Assembly (NCBI GenBank): GCA_046294735.1
Contig: JBKBKB010000003.1
Span: 62,001 to 126,000, forward strand
Direction: 5' to 3'
DNA length: 64,000 bases
Source of the DNA: 34-65-8 sp046294735
GTDB taxonomy: Bacteria > Pseudomonadota > Alphaproteobacteria > Sphingomonadales > Sphingomonadaceae
This document shows, piece by piece, positions 34,110-42,674 of this stretch (positions are counted from its first letter, which is position 1; every line of letters starts with the position of its first letter). A program made the position numbers and the translations under genes. A model generated the notes under the pieces. That model was given only the letters and a program-made list of their open reading frames with translations. It was not told where the DNA came from and made no database searches.

Positions 34110-35231
34110 TTACCGTGCAAGCAGTTCGACGATCCGGTCAGCCGATCGTCCGTCGCCGAAGGGGTTGTGCGCCCGCGCCATGGCCGCGTAGGCCGCCTCG
34201 TCGTCAAGCAGGCGTTCGGTTTCGGCGACGATCCGGTCAGCGTCGGTGCCGACCAGTCTGGCCGTGCCTGCTTCGACCCCCTCCGGGCGTTCGGTCGTCT
34301 CGCGCATGACCAGCACCGGCTTGCCCAGCGCAGGCGCTTCTTCCTGCACCCCGCCGCTGTCGGTCAGCATCAGGGTGCTGATCGCGATCAGGCGGGCGAA
34401 GTGTGGATAGTCGAGCGGGTCGATCAGCGCGACATTGTCCAGCCCGGCGAGTTCACAGTTCATCACCGCGCGCACGTTGGGGTTGAGGTGGACCGGGAAG
34501 ATCACTGCCGCGTCAGGCCGTGCGGCCAGCCGCTTCACCGCTTCGGCAATCCCGCGCATTCCATCACCGAAGTTCTCGCGCCGGTGGCTAGTCATGCCGA
34601 TGATCCGCTTACCGGCAAAGCGCTGTTCCAGTGCCGCCAGCCCGTGCGCGAGGGCGGGTTCACGTTCGATTCGGCCTGTGATCCAATGCAGCGCATCGAT
34701 CACCGTGTTGCCGGTAACGTGGATCGCGTCAGGATCGATGTTTTCACGCCGGAGCGCTTGGGCGGCGGTATCGGTCGGGGCAAAATGGAGTGCGGCAAAA
34801 CTGCCGATTACCTTCCGGTTGACCTCTTCCGGCCACGGATGGTGGATATTGCCGGAACGCAGCCCAGCCTCGACATGGGCCACCGGAATCTTGCGGTAAT
34901 AGGCAGCCAGCGCGCCGCACATGGCGGTTGCGGTGTCACCCTGAACCACCACCACATCGGGCTTTTCCGCGTCCATCACCGTGCCGAGGCCGGTCAGAAG
35001 CCGCGCTGTGAGCGCATCAAGGGTCTGATCGGGCTGCATCACGTCAAGATCGTGGTGCGGCACGATACCAGCGATTGCCAGCACCTGGTCCAGCATCCCG
35101 CGATGCTGGCCCGACACGCACACGCGCGAGACGAACCGCGGATCGGCCTCAAGCGCATGGATCAGCGGGAACAACTTGATCGCTTCCGGCCGGGTGCCGA
35201 ATACGGTAAGAATGGTGCGCGGCTTGGTCAT
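34110..35231 (-). CDS. wecB: UDP-N-acetylglucosamine 2-epimerase, non-hydrolysing
   Basis: 373-residue cytosolic enzyme interconverting UDP-GlcNAc and UDP-ManNAc. It has GTRPEAIKLFPLIHAL near residues 11-26, VQGDTATAM near 95-103, HVEAGLRSGN near 117-126, MTSHRRENFG near 215-224 and LTDSGGVQEEAPALGKPVLV near 292-311. Length is normal. It heads the reverse block with wecC, the glycosyltransferase and the reductase. Confidence 0.95.
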   Translation of the reverse strand: MTKPRTILTVFGTRPEAIKLFPLIHALEADPRFVSRVCVSGQHRGMLDQVLAIAGIVPHHDLDVMQPDQTLDALTARLLTGLGTVMDAEKPDVVVVQGDTATAMCGALAAYYRKIPVAHVEAGLRSGNIHHPWPEEVNRKVIGSFAALHFAPTDTAAQALRRENIDPDAIHVTGNTVIDALHWITGRIEREPALAHGLAALEQRFAGKRIIGMTSHRRENFGDGMRGIAEAVKRLAARPDAAVIFPVHLNPNVRAVMNCELAGLDNVALIDPLDYPHFARLIAISTLMLTDSGGVQEEAPALGKPVLVMRETTERPEGVEAGTARLVGTDADRIVAETERLLDDEAAYAAMARAHNPFGDGRSADRIVELLAR

Positions 35232-35292
35232 GCCCGCACGCCTAGCGCAACTTGGTTAACGCCTGATAGCCAGGCCGACAAAGTGAGGAGGC

Positions 35293-35874
35293 TTACCCGG
35301 CTTCGGGCGATGCTGCCGATGAGTCGCCGGTTTCTTCCGCGATCGGACGCTCGCCCGGCAGTTCGGCCGCGCGTTCACGTTCGAGCCGCTCCATATATTC
35401 GCGCTCGATCTGTTCGACCCGCTCCTGCTGTTCCGCTGCGGTGGCATCGATCTGCGAAAGCCGATCTGCCCGGGCGGAGGCGATCAGTTCGCTGAACCGC
35501 ACGTCGGCCCCGGCCGCGCGGTCCCCATAGGCGGCGCGAATCATCTGCTGGGTGCACCCGGTAAACCCGCCCGCACCGGCGGTGGAACACGACATAGTGC
35601 CGAAATCGCCAATCATCTCCAGACTTTCGACCCGCCTGGTCCAGGCCGTGTTGCCCGGATCCTCGCTGAAGCGCAGGTTGGGCGGAATACGAAAGCGCTC
35701 GTCCTCGGGTAGCCGCGCAACCACGCAGATTTCCCCGCGCGGACACTCCGGCGCGGCATCTTCACCATAGACAATCGACATCCGCACATCATCGCGCAGC
35801 GATTCCTGTGCGGCGAGCGGGGCGGCGAGCAAGGCCAGACCTGAAAAGCCGATGGCAAGAATAAGATGGTTCAT
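35293..35874 (-). CDS. Secreted hypothetical protein with C-terminal charged helix
   Basis: 193 residues with a cleavable signal peptide ending near ALA-Q in PLAAQE (about residue 23). The mature N-terminal part has ECPRGEICVVARLPEDERFRIPPNLR near 42-67 with two Cys, and a second Cys pair in SCSTAGAGGFTGCTQQMI. That suggests two disulfide bonds. The C-terminal 60 residues are Glu/Arg-rich (EQQERVEQIEREYMERLERER) and likely helical. It looks like a periplasmic protein common in sphingomonads, but I cannot assign a function. ATG 35874 was chosen to place the signal peptide at the N-terminus. Confidence 0.75.
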   Translation of the reverse strand: MNHLILAIGFSGLALLAAPLAAQESLRDDVRMSIVYGEDAAPECPRGEICVVARLPEDERFRIPPNLRFSEDPGNTAWTRRVESLEMIGDFGTMSCSTAGAGGFTGCTQQMIRAAYGDRAAGADVRFSELIASARADRLSQIDATAAEQQERVEQIEREYMERLERERAAELPGERPIAEETGDSSAASPEAG

Positions 35875-35949
35875 GATCAGGGTTCCTTCCTGCAAGCCCG
35901 GTCTGGCGGGCAATAGGCACTTGCGGCGCTGAACTCCATATGAAGCGGG

Positions 35950-36471
35950 TCAGACCCGTTCCGCCATACGGATCGCAATCCTGCAGCCGAGCCGGATCGC
36001 ACCGGACAGCAGCGGGTAGGCCGGAGCACGCTCTGCTCCGGCGGCCAGGGCAGCATCGCGGTGTTCACGCTCGTCCTCCCGGAATTCGGCAATCATCGCC
36101 GCCAGTTCCGGATCGGCATGGCTCGCCTCGAGTTCTTCAAGCTGGTCGGAATAATGCCGGTCAATCTCTTCCTCGACCGCAGCGGTACAAGCCATCGCCG
36201 CTTCGGGGCCGAGCAGCGCAGTACCCGCGCCCAAGGCATATCCCGCGATCGACCAGAATGGCTGCATCGCAGTGGGGCGAACCCCGCGCCGGGCCATCAA
36301 GGCATCGAATTTTTCCCGGTGGACTGCTTCCTGTTCGGCCATGTGGCGGATTTCCGCCGACAGGGGGTGGCGATCGCCCATCACGGCAAGCTGGCCGGCG
36401 TAGATCCGGGTCGCCCCGAACTCCCCCGCCTGATCGACCCGGATCATGCGTTCAGTATCGGGGCTGTTCAT
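35950..36471 (-). CDS. coq7: Demethoxyubiquinone hydroxylase (di-iron)
   Basis: 173 residues. The carboxylate di-iron motifs are EQEAVHREKF near 47-56 and EREHRDAA in the C-terminal third, with further Glu in VEEEIDRHY. It hydroxylates the ring in the penultimate step of ubiquinone synthesis at the inner membrane. The ATG at 36471 begins at the conserved MNSPDTERMIRVDQAGEFGATRIYAGQL-type opening (residues 1-28); longer readings enter dsbB. Presence of Coq7 rather than UbiF is typical of this alphaproteobacterial group. Sixteen bases separate it from the dsbB stop. Confidence 0.95.
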   Translation of the reverse strand: MNSPDTERMIRVDQAGEFGATRIYAGQLAVMGDRHPLSAEIRHMAEQEAVHREKFDALMARRGVRPTAMQPFWSIAGYALGAGTALLGPEAAMACTAAVEEEIDRHYSDQLEELEASHADPELAAMIAEFREDEREHRDAALAAGAERAPAYPLLSGAIRLGCRIAIRMAERV

Positions 36472-36487
36472 CCGTTTCTCCGCTGGT

Positions 36488-36964
36488 TCAGGTGCGCTGC
36501 TTTGCAACCAAAGCCAAGATGGCGATCCCGGCACCGCTGGAAAAGAGGAAATTGAACCCTGCCAGCGAAATACCCAGCAGGGTCCACGGCGCAGCGTCGC
36601 ACCGCACCAGCGGGGCGGCAAGAATATTGTCAAGCGCGCTGCCCGCCCCTTCCGGCACGGCCGAGGCGCAGCCGGTGATTCCTTCCCACCAGCCATACTC
36701 GACACCGGCATGGAATCCGCCGATCAGGCCCGAGACAAGCACCGCCATGCCCGCCAGCGCCACCCACAGCCTGGCCGGAGCCAGACGATACGAGAGCAAG
36801 GCCAGCACCGCAGCGGCGAAATGGGGGTAGCGCTGCCACCAGCACATTTCGCAAGGATAAAGCCCGAAGCCCAATTCGGCAACATAGGCACCGGCCAGCA
36901 GCAGCGCGGGCACGCCTAGCGCGAGACGCTGCGCCAGCACGAGGCGGGAAGCTGACTGAGTCAT
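36488..36964 (-). CDS. dsbB: Disulfide bond formation protein B (DsbB family)
   Basis: 158-residue inner-membrane quinone reductase that re-oxidises periplasmic DsbA-type proteins. Four hydrophobic segments are seen. The first periplasmic loop has the redox pair CEMCWWQRYPH, and the second carries the partner Cys in TGCASAVPEG and VRCDAAPW. A quinone-linked function fits its position beside coq7. No dsbA gene is in the window. Confidence 0.9.
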   Translation of the reverse strand: MTQSASRLVLAQRLALGVPALLLAGAYVAELGFGLYPCEMCWWQRYPHFAAAVLALLSYRLAPARLWVALAGMAVLVSGLIGGFHAGVEYGWWEGITGCASAVPEGAGSALDNILAAPLVRCDAAPWTLLGISLAGFNFLFSSGAGIAILALVAKQRT

Positions 36965-36978
36965 TCGGTTCGATCCGC

Positions 36979-38334
36979 TCAGTTGCGGCGGACTATTGTC
37001 CGGCCGGAAGTCCGGCGCAAAGTTTCCAGCGCATAATGGAGCTGGAAGTCCTCCACACCCTGATCCTTGAGCTGGGCGGCTGTCAGCTGGAATCGCGGAT
37101 CGTCACGCTTGTCGCGCTCCAGCTCCTCATCCTTCAAGGCCGCTTCGTTGACCAAATGGCCCCGCAGGTCGGATTCGCGCATCTGGAACCGGGCCCGCCG
37201 CTCCCGGTCGGGGTCAGAGAGCTGCGGCACGGAAATGTCCGGCTTGATGCCGCCTTCCTGCACCGAATGGCCCGCCGGGGTGAAATAGCGCGCTGTCGTC
37301 AGCTTGAGCGCGGCATCGCCGCCCAGCGGCAGCAAGGTTTGAACACTGCCTTTGCCGAAGCTGCGATCGCCCATCACCACCGCCCGGCGGTGATCCTGCA
37401 GCGCGCCAGCCACGATCTCGGCAGCCGATGCGGAACCCGCATCGATCAGCACCACGATTGGCACGCCCTTGGCAATCTCGCCGGGGAAGATCGTTTCGGC
37501 GTCGAAGGCAAAGGATTCGCCCCGCACCCGCCCCCGCTGAGAAACAATCCGCCCGCTAGAGAGAAACAGGTCGCTCAGCGCCACGGCTTCGTCGAGCGAG
37601 CCGCCCGGATTGGCGCGCAAGTCCAGCACCAGGCCGTCAAGGCCGCCGCGCGCTTCGCTTTCAAGCGCCTTCCACGCCGAAAACACATCGGACCCGACAT
37701 CGCGCGAAAATTCGTTGACAGTGATAACTCCGATCCTGCCCGGTTCGAGCTTGTGCGTGACCGGCTCGAGATCGATCACACCGCGCGTCACCGTGACATC
37801 GAATGGCTCGTCCCGCCCTGGCCGGAACAGGGTCAGCCGGATACTGGTGCCGGCCGGGCCACGCATCTGCCGCACCGCATCGTCGAGTTCCCCGCCATAG
37901 ATCAGCTTGCCGTCAAGGTGGGTGATGAAATCGCCTGCCTTGACCCCCGCCTCCATCGCCGGGCTGCCGCGGAACGGTGAGATCACCTTGACCGCGCCGT
38001 CTTCCATCTGGACCGACAGGCCCAGCCCGGAATAATTGCCGTCGATCATCGTCTCGAGCCGCTGCAGCGCCGCGCCGTCGAGATAGGCCGAATGCGGGTC
38101 GAGCGAGGCCAGCATTCCGTCGATCGCTCCGCGGATCAGCTTTTCATCGTCAACCTGATCGACATAGCTCGCCTTGATCCGCTGATAGACCGCGAACAGG
38201 CGGGAGAACTCTCCCCCCGCGCGGGCATCAACCTGTGCCATGCTGGCGGTCGTGGCCGGGATGATCGCCACAGCGGTCACCAGCGCGGCGGATTTGAGCA
38301 AAGCGGCTATCTTCATCGTCGGTGTGTTTCTCAT
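36979..38334 (-). CDS. ctpA: S41 family C-terminal processing peptidase
   Basis: 451-residue periplasmic serine protease with a signal peptide (residues 1-34, ending ASMAQ). A PDZ domain (IDGNYSGLGLSVQMEDGAVKVISPFRGSPAMEAGVKAGDFI, about 92-131) is followed by the protease core. The catalytic Ser lies in DAGSASAAEIVAG and the Lys in GDRSFGKGSVQT. The C-terminus is a long charged helix. Such enzymes trim periplasmic and cell-wall proteins, and the next gene downstream is an EnvC-type hydrolase activator, a common arrangement in alphaproteobacteria. Confidence 0.93.
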   Translation of the reverse strand: MRNTPTMKIAALLKSAALVTAVAIIPATTASMAQVDARAGGEFSRLFAVYQRIKASYVDQVDDEKLIRGAIDGMLASLDPHSAYLDGAALQRLETMIDGNYSGLGLSVQMEDGAVKVISPFRGSPAMEAGVKAGDFITHLDGKLIYGGELDDAVRQMRGPAGTSIRLTLFRPGRDEPFDVTVTRGVIDLEPVTHKLEPGRIGVITVNEFSRDVGSDVFSAWKALESEARGGLDGLVLDLRANPGGSLDEAVALSDLFLSSGRIVSQRGRVRGESFAFDAETIFPGEIAKGVPIVVLIDAGSASAAEIVAGALQDHRRAVVMGDRSFGKGSVQTLLPLGGDAALKLTTARYFTPAGHSVQEGGIKPDISVPQLSDPDRERRARFQMRESDLRGHLVNEAALKDEELERDKRDDPRFQLTAAQLKDQGVEDFQLHYALETLRRTSGRTIVRRN

Positions 38335-38425
38335 GTTGCCATTCTATCCGCCACACACACTTAACGCCAGATGACGATTGACCCTCTGTGCCGGGGCGGG
38401 GCAGGCGCCACGGTTGCCCCCGTCA

Positions 38426-39631
38426 CTAGAGCAGATCGAGGGGATTGACCGGCTGGCCGCTGCGGCGCAACTCGAAGTTTATCACCGTTGCTGCGCCGCC
38501 TGCTACCCCCAGGGGCGCGCCGCCCACCAGCTCGTCACCCACCGCGACATCAGTCCGGGCCAGCCCGGTCATCAGGCTGGTCCATCCGCCGTCGTGCTCG
38601 ACAATCACGATCCTGCCATAACCACGATAGGGGCCGGCGAAGGCAACCCGGCCCGAAGCTGGCGCAACCACTTGCGCGCCCGCGCGCGGCGCGATTGCAA
38701 TCCCCTTGCTGACCAGTCCAGTATCCAGCACCGAACCAAACCCGGCTACGGTCCGCCCGCTGACCGGCAGCTGGTAGCCGTCCGGCGGATTGGTGGCGCG
38801 TGCCTGCGGCGGGGGTGCGCTGACCACGGCAGCCTGCGGCTGGGCCGGGCGCAGCACCGGCCCTGGGAGCGCGGCCAACTGCGCGCGCACATCGGCCGCC
38901 TCATCCAGGCGTTCGACCAGGGCGTCGAGATCACGCGCATCCTCGGCCAGGGCCAGCGCGCGTTCACTCTCACGGGCCGAAGCGCTGTTGGCCTGGCGTG
39001 AGGCAAGCCGCTGGCGTGTCTCCAGCGCGGCCAGGCGCTGGCGCCTCTGGTCCAGTTCGGCTTCGCTTTCCTGCAGAGCGACCAGCGCCTGACGGGCCTC
39101 GCGCTCAAGCCTGCGGCTGCGGTCGATTTCGGCCCGCAAGGCCGCAGTGCGGCGGCGCACTTCAGGCAGGGTCGTCTCCAGCATGGCGCTGAGATAGACG
39201 CTTTCGCGCAGGGAGCCTGGTTTCAGCGCCGACAGGGCGACCGGGCGGCGGGCCAGTTTTTGCAGCGCAGCGGTCAGCCGCAACAACGGTTCGCGGCGTT
39301 CCGCCAGCCGCCGCTGAAGCGCATCGCGCTGCCCATCGATCAGCCGCAGCCTTGCCTCTGCCGCGTCGATCCCAGCCTCCGCCTGCTGGATCCGGGCAGC
39401 CAGCGCGGCCGCTTCACGGGCGGTCTTTTCGGCGGCCTCGGTTGCTGCCCGCGCTTCACGCTCCAGCCGGACGCTGCGTTGTTCGGCTTCCCGTGCCTGC
39501 ACCAGAGCCCGATCGAGTGCGACGCGGGTTTCCTCCGGTGGGCCAAACGCGGCGTTCCGTTGCGCCGAAGCAGTGACCGCCAGACCGACCAGGAGGGGGA
39601 TGACAACAAGGAGCAGGCGCACAGTGTTCAC
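38426..39631 (-). CDS. EnvC-type murein hydrolase activator with degenerate LytM domain
   Basis: 401 residues. Signal peptide about 1-24 (NTVRLLLVVIPLLVG...). A long coiled coil runs from about 30 to 240, with alternating Glu/Arg/Ala. The C-terminal M23-like domain lacks the zinc ligands: the HxxxD motif reads KGIAIA, and the final HLH reads INFELR. That matches EnvC-type activators of amidases, which have no peptidase activity. I chose GTG 39631: it follows the rlmH stop and places the signal peptide at the start, while an upstream ATG at 39667 would overlap rlmH by 32 bases. Confidence 0.88.
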   Translation of the reverse strand: MNTVRLLLVVIPLLVGLAVTASAQRNAAFGPPEETRVALDRALVQAREAEQRSVRLEREARAATEAAEKTAREAAALAARIQQAEAGIDAAEARLRLIDGQRDALQRRLAERREPLLRLTAALQKLARRPVALSALKPGSLRESVYLSAMLETTLPEVRRRTAALRAEIDRSRRLEREARQALVALQESEAELDQRRQRLAALETRQRLASRQANSASARESERALALAEDARDLDALVERLDEAADVRAQLAALPGPVLRPAQPQAAVVSAPPPQARATNPPDGYQLPVSGRTVAGFGSVLDTGLVSKGIAIAPRAGAQVVAPASGRVAFAGPYRGYGRIVIVEHDGGWTSLMTGLARTDVAVGDELVGGAPLGVAGGAATVINFELRRSGQPVNPLDLL

Positions 39632-39635
39632 GCGC

Positions 39636-40058
39636 CTACCCTGCCCGATGATAGGGGTGGCCTGCAAGGATCGTGGTGGCCCGGTAAAGCTGCTCCAGCA
39701 CCATTGCCCGCGCCATCAAATGCGGCCAGGTCGCCTTGCCAAAGGCAATCACGAGATCGGCCTGGTCGCGTTCGGCTTCACTGTGTCCATCGGCGGCGCC
39801 AAGGACAAACCGGGCTTCGCGGACGCCTGAATCGCGCCACTGGCCGAGGATGGCGGCAAAATCTTCCGACCCGAGATTCCGCCCCCGTTCATCCAGCAGA
39901 ACCTGTCGGAAAGGAGATGCAGGTTCGGCTACCTTGCCGCCGGTTTCGGGCAGTTCGGTCAGCCGAATCGGCCAAGTAATACGCTTGGCGTAACGATCAA
40001 CCAGTTCGGCTTCCGGTGAGCGGCCAATCTTGCCCCGTCCGACAATGTGCAGCAACAT
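39636..40058 (-). CDS. rlmH: 23S rRNA (pseudouridine1915-N3)-methyltransferase
   Basis: 140-residue SPOUT methyltransferase acting on helix 69 of assembled 70S ribosomes. It begins MLLHIVGRGKIGRSPEAELVD-type sequence and shows the SAM-binding FVLGAADGHSEAE near 87-99. The C-terminal YRATTILAGHPYHR, needed for activity, is complete. The start at 40058 is set by the conserved opening; a longer reading frame runs back into rsfS. rsfS-rlmH is a widely conserved pair. Confidence 0.95.
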   Translation of the reverse strand: MLLHIVGRGKIGRSPEAELVDRYAKRITWPIRLTELPETGGKVAEPASPFRQVLLDERGRNLGSEDFAAILGQWRDSGVREARFVLGAADGHSEAERDQADLVIAFGKATWPHLMARAMVLEQLYRATTILAGHPYHRAG

Positions 40059-40071
40059 CGGCGTGCGCGGA

Positions 40072-40494
40072 TCAGGCCGCGCCCGAGGCTGCGGCAGGCG
40101 GGGCATCGCCGAACGCCCACATCCGCTCAAGGTTGTAGAAACTGCGCACTTCGGGACGGAACAGATGCACCACGACGTCGCCGGCATCAAGCACGACCCA
40201 GTCGGCTGCAGGCAGGCCTTCCAGCCGAACCGGTCCGAACCCGGCCTGCTTGATTTTTTCCGCCAGCTTCTGGGCAATGGCGGCAACCTGGCGGGTCGAG
40301 CGGCCCGAGGCGATGACCATGTGATCGGCGATGGTCGACTTGCCCGCGAGCGGAATCGAGATGACCTCCTGCCCCTGCTCCTCATCCAGCTGTTCGATCA
40401 CCAGGGCGTGGAGCGAGCCTGGCTCGGTCGGGATATCAGCCACGCCGCTTATTTGCGAGCTGGCGGACGCGGAAAGGGTATGCGCCTCTGTCAT
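40072..40494 (-). CDS. rsfS: Ribosome silencing factor
   Basis: 140 residues with the Iojap/RsfS fold. After a variable 24-residue N-terminus come LHALVIEQLDEEQGQEVISIPLAGKSTIADHMVIASGRSTRQVAAIA (about 28-74) and WVVLDAGDVVVHLFRPEVRSFYNLERMW near 99-126. RsfS binds L14 on the large subunit and blocks subunit joining in starvation. It is 13 bases before rlmH and downstream of nadD. Confidence 0.95.
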   Translation of the reverse strand: MTEAHTLSASASSQISGVADIPTEPGSLHALVIEQLDEEQGQEVISIPLAGKSTIADHMVIASGRSTRQVAAIAQKLAEKIKQAGFGPVRLEGLPAADWVVLDAGDVVVHLFRPEVRSFYNLERMWAFGDAPPAAASGAA

Positions 40495-40561
40495 GGGCGA
40501 AAACTAAGCTCCTGTGTGAAACGGGTGGTCGGCAGCTGGTAAGGTGATGTGCCATCGGCCC

Positions 40562-41206
40562 TTAGATGACTCCGCCTGACGGAACCGGAAGCCGGGTCAG
40601 CGGATCGCGCACCGGCTGGTCTGACAGGCGCGCGGACCAGTCGGGATCGGCGCGGCGAAGGGCCGTGGCCGAGCGGCTATCAGGGTCGAATCGCACGATG
40701 GCCAGTGCCGGTGCACTCCAGTTGCCCCGATGGGTAAGGCTGGCCAGCGGAACGCGGTATCGCCGCAACCAGGCCATCGCAGGGCTGGCGATGGCAGCTG
40801 CATCATAGCCCGGCCGGGCGATAACCGCAATCGGCATGGTCCGGGCTATCGCGCGCCAGTCACGCCAGTGGTGGAACTGGGCCAGATTGTCAGCCCCCAT
40901 CAGCCAGATGAAACGGTGGCGGGGATAGCGCCGCTTCAATGCCTGCAGTGTGTCGATGGTGTACCGGGTCGCGAGCATCTGTTCGACCGCTGTCGGGCGG
41001 ATCGGTGCCCGCCGCGATTGCACCATGGCCGATCGCAGCCGCTTGGCCAATGGCGCCATCCCCGCCTTGGGCTTGAGCGGATTGCCTGGCGAGACCAGCC
41101 ACCAGACCTCGTCCAGCGCCAGCGCCTCCAATGCGAACAGGCTGATCCGGCGGTGCCCACCGTGGGCCGGATTGAAGCTGCCGCCAAGCAGGCCGATCCG
41201 GGCCAT
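40562..41206 (-). CDS. nadD: Nicotinate-nucleotide adenylyltransferase
   Basis: 214-residue NAD biosynthesis enzyme. The opening reads MARIGLLGGSFNPAHGGHRRIS, containing the GSFNPxHxGH nucleotidyltransferase signature; WLVSPGNPLKP and FIWLMGADNLAQFHHW follow, as usual. The C-terminus is longer than in some homologues. The ATG at 41206 shares a base with the proA stop (TGATG), so an upstream start is unlikely. Confidence 0.94.
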   Translation of the reverse strand: MARIGLLGGSFNPAHGGHRRISLFALEALALDEVWWLVSPGNPLKPKAGMAPLAKRLRSAMVQSRRAPIRPTAVEQMLATRYTIDTLQALKRRYPRHRFIWLMGADNLAQFHHWRDWRAIARTMPIAVIARPGYDAAAIASPAMAWLRRYRVPLASLTHRGNWSAPALAIVRFDPDSRSATALRRADPDWSARLSDQPVRDPLTRLPVPSGGVI

Positions 41207-42477
41207 CAGGGCCTGGTCTGGCCGGTGCCGCGAACCTGCCACTTGTAGGTCGTCAGCCCCTCCAGGGCGACCGGCCCGCGTGCGTGCAGGCGCCCGGTGG
41301 CAATGCCTATTTCCGCGCCCAGCCCGAACTCTCCGCCGTCGGCGAACTGGGTCGAGGCGTTGACCATCACGATCGCCGAATCGACTTCGGTCAGGAACCG
41401 CTCGGCAGCGGCCTGATCGGCCGTCACGATCGCTTCGGTATGGCCAGAACTGTGACAGGCGATGTGGTCGAGCGCATCGTCGAGTCCGTCGACGACTGCC
41501 ACTGACAGGATGGAATCGAGATATTCGGTATCCCAGTCCTTGGCCGATGCAGCCCCGATTCGCGGATCAAGCGCCTGGGCCCGACCATCCCCGCGCAGTT
41601 CGCATCCCGCATCGAGCAAGGCCGCGCAGACCTGCTGGGCGTGCCCGAACCGGGCATCAACCAGCAGCGTTTCCATCGCTCCGCAGATCCCGGTCCGGCG
41701 CAGCTTGGCATTGACGGCCACGGCCTGCGCCATGGCGGGATCGGCAGCATGATGGAGATAGGTGTGACAGATCCCGTCGAGATGGGCGAGCACCGGTACG
41801 CGCGCATCGGCCTGGACCCGCGCTACCAGCCCCTTGCCCCCGCGCGGCACGATCATGTCGATCGCGCCTGCGGCGGCCAGCATGGCGCCGACCACCGCCC
41901 GGTCCTGGTCCGGGACCAGTTGCACCGCGGCGGCCGGAACACCGCAGTCCGCCAGTCCGTGGACCATCGCGGCATGGATCGCGCGGTTGGAATGAACCGC
42001 TTCGCTGCCGCCGCGCAGCAGGACTGCATTGCCCGCCCGCACGCACAGGGCCGCGGCATCGGCCGTGACATTGGGGCGGCTTTCATAGATGATCCCGATC
42101 AGTCCGATCGGAATGCGGACCCGGCTGAGGCGCAGGCCATTGGGCCGCTCTGTCGAATCGATCACGACCCCGACCGGATCGGGCAGGCTGGCGACCTGAT
42201 CGACCGCATCGGCAATTGCTGCAAGACGAACCGGATCAAGGCGTAGGCGGTCGAGCATGGCGCCGCTGAGCCCGTTGGCTTCGCCCGCAGCAAGATCAAG
42301 CCGATTGGCGGCCAAAATGGTCTCTTCTTCCGCCCGCAAGGCAGTGGCCGCAGCGTGGAGCGCGGCTGCCCTGGCTGCATCATCCATACGTGCCACAGAC
42401 CGCTGCGCGGCCCGGCCCTTACGGGCCAGATCGGCGACCAATGCTGTCGCGCCCGCATGATCTGCTGTTTGTGCCAT
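41206..42477 (-). CDS. proA: Gamma-glutamyl phosphate reductase
   Basis: 423-residue NADPH-dependent enzyme making glutamate-5-semialdehyde in proline synthesis. It has the NAD(P)-binding ESRPNVTADAAALCVRAGNAVLLRGG near 133-158, the catalytic Cys region RRTGICGAMETLLVD near 260-274, and the C-terminal FADGGEFGLGAEIGIATGRLHARGPV. The partner proB is absent from the window. Upstream of its start lies the GANTC-rich spacer shared with the M23-bactofilin genes. Confidence 0.95.
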   Translation of the reverse strand: MAQTADHAGATALVADLARKGRAAQRSVARMDDAARAAALHAAATALRAEEETILAANRLDLAAGEANGLSGAMLDRLRLDPVRLAAIADAVDQVASLPDPVGVVIDSTERPNGLRLSRVRIPIGLIGIIYESRPNVTADAAALCVRAGNAVLLRGGSEAVHSNRAIHAAMVHGLADCGVPAAAVQLVPDQDRAVVGAMLAAAGAIDMIVPRGGKGLVARVQADARVPVLAHLDGICHTYLHHAADPAMAQAVAVNAKLRRTGICGAMETLLVDARFGHAQQVCAALLDAGCELRGDGRAQALDPRIGAASAKDWDTEYLDSILSVAVVDGLDDALDHIACHSSGHTEAIVTADQAAAERFLTEVDSAIVMVNASTQFADGGEFGLGAEIGIATGRLHARGPVALEGLTTYKWQVRGTGQTRP

Positions 42478-42496
42478 GGGGGCTCCCTAGCAGGCG

Positions 42497-42624
42497 GATT
42501 CGGACCTGTCAGGCGTGGATTCGCGCACTGGAATACCGCCGTTGCTCCCCGGTCCAACGACTCGTCGTGCGACTCCATCGACTCGGCCCTGCACAGGGTA
42601 AACGGATTCGACGCCAGACGATTC
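42497..42624. promoter_or_regulatory. Cluster of seven GANTC (CcrM-type) sites in the proA / M23-bactofilin spacer
   Basis: GANTC occurs at 42497, 42518, 42559, 42571, 42580, 42605 and 42620, seven times in 128 bases; random expectation is below one. GANTC is the CcrM methylation site in alphaproteobacteria and, in the right promoter context, is bound by GcrA. Two sites (42558-42564 and 42579-42585) read CGAGTCG on the reverse strand, which fits the GcrA consensus YGAKTCG as I recall it. The six-base string CGACTC occurs three times within 27 bases. The spacer separates divergent genes, so either side could be controlled. Confidence 0.8.
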
Positions 42625-42674
42625 ACCTGTTAGGCGGCCGGGCAAGAAAATACGCAGGACGTGGGGTCGCCGTT

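Noticed and set aside
42390..42674. Long 5' extension of the M23 reading frame back into proA
   Set aside because: Residues in this frame look random, overlap proA, and would put the GANTC cluster inside coding sequence; the conserved protein begins near 42675.
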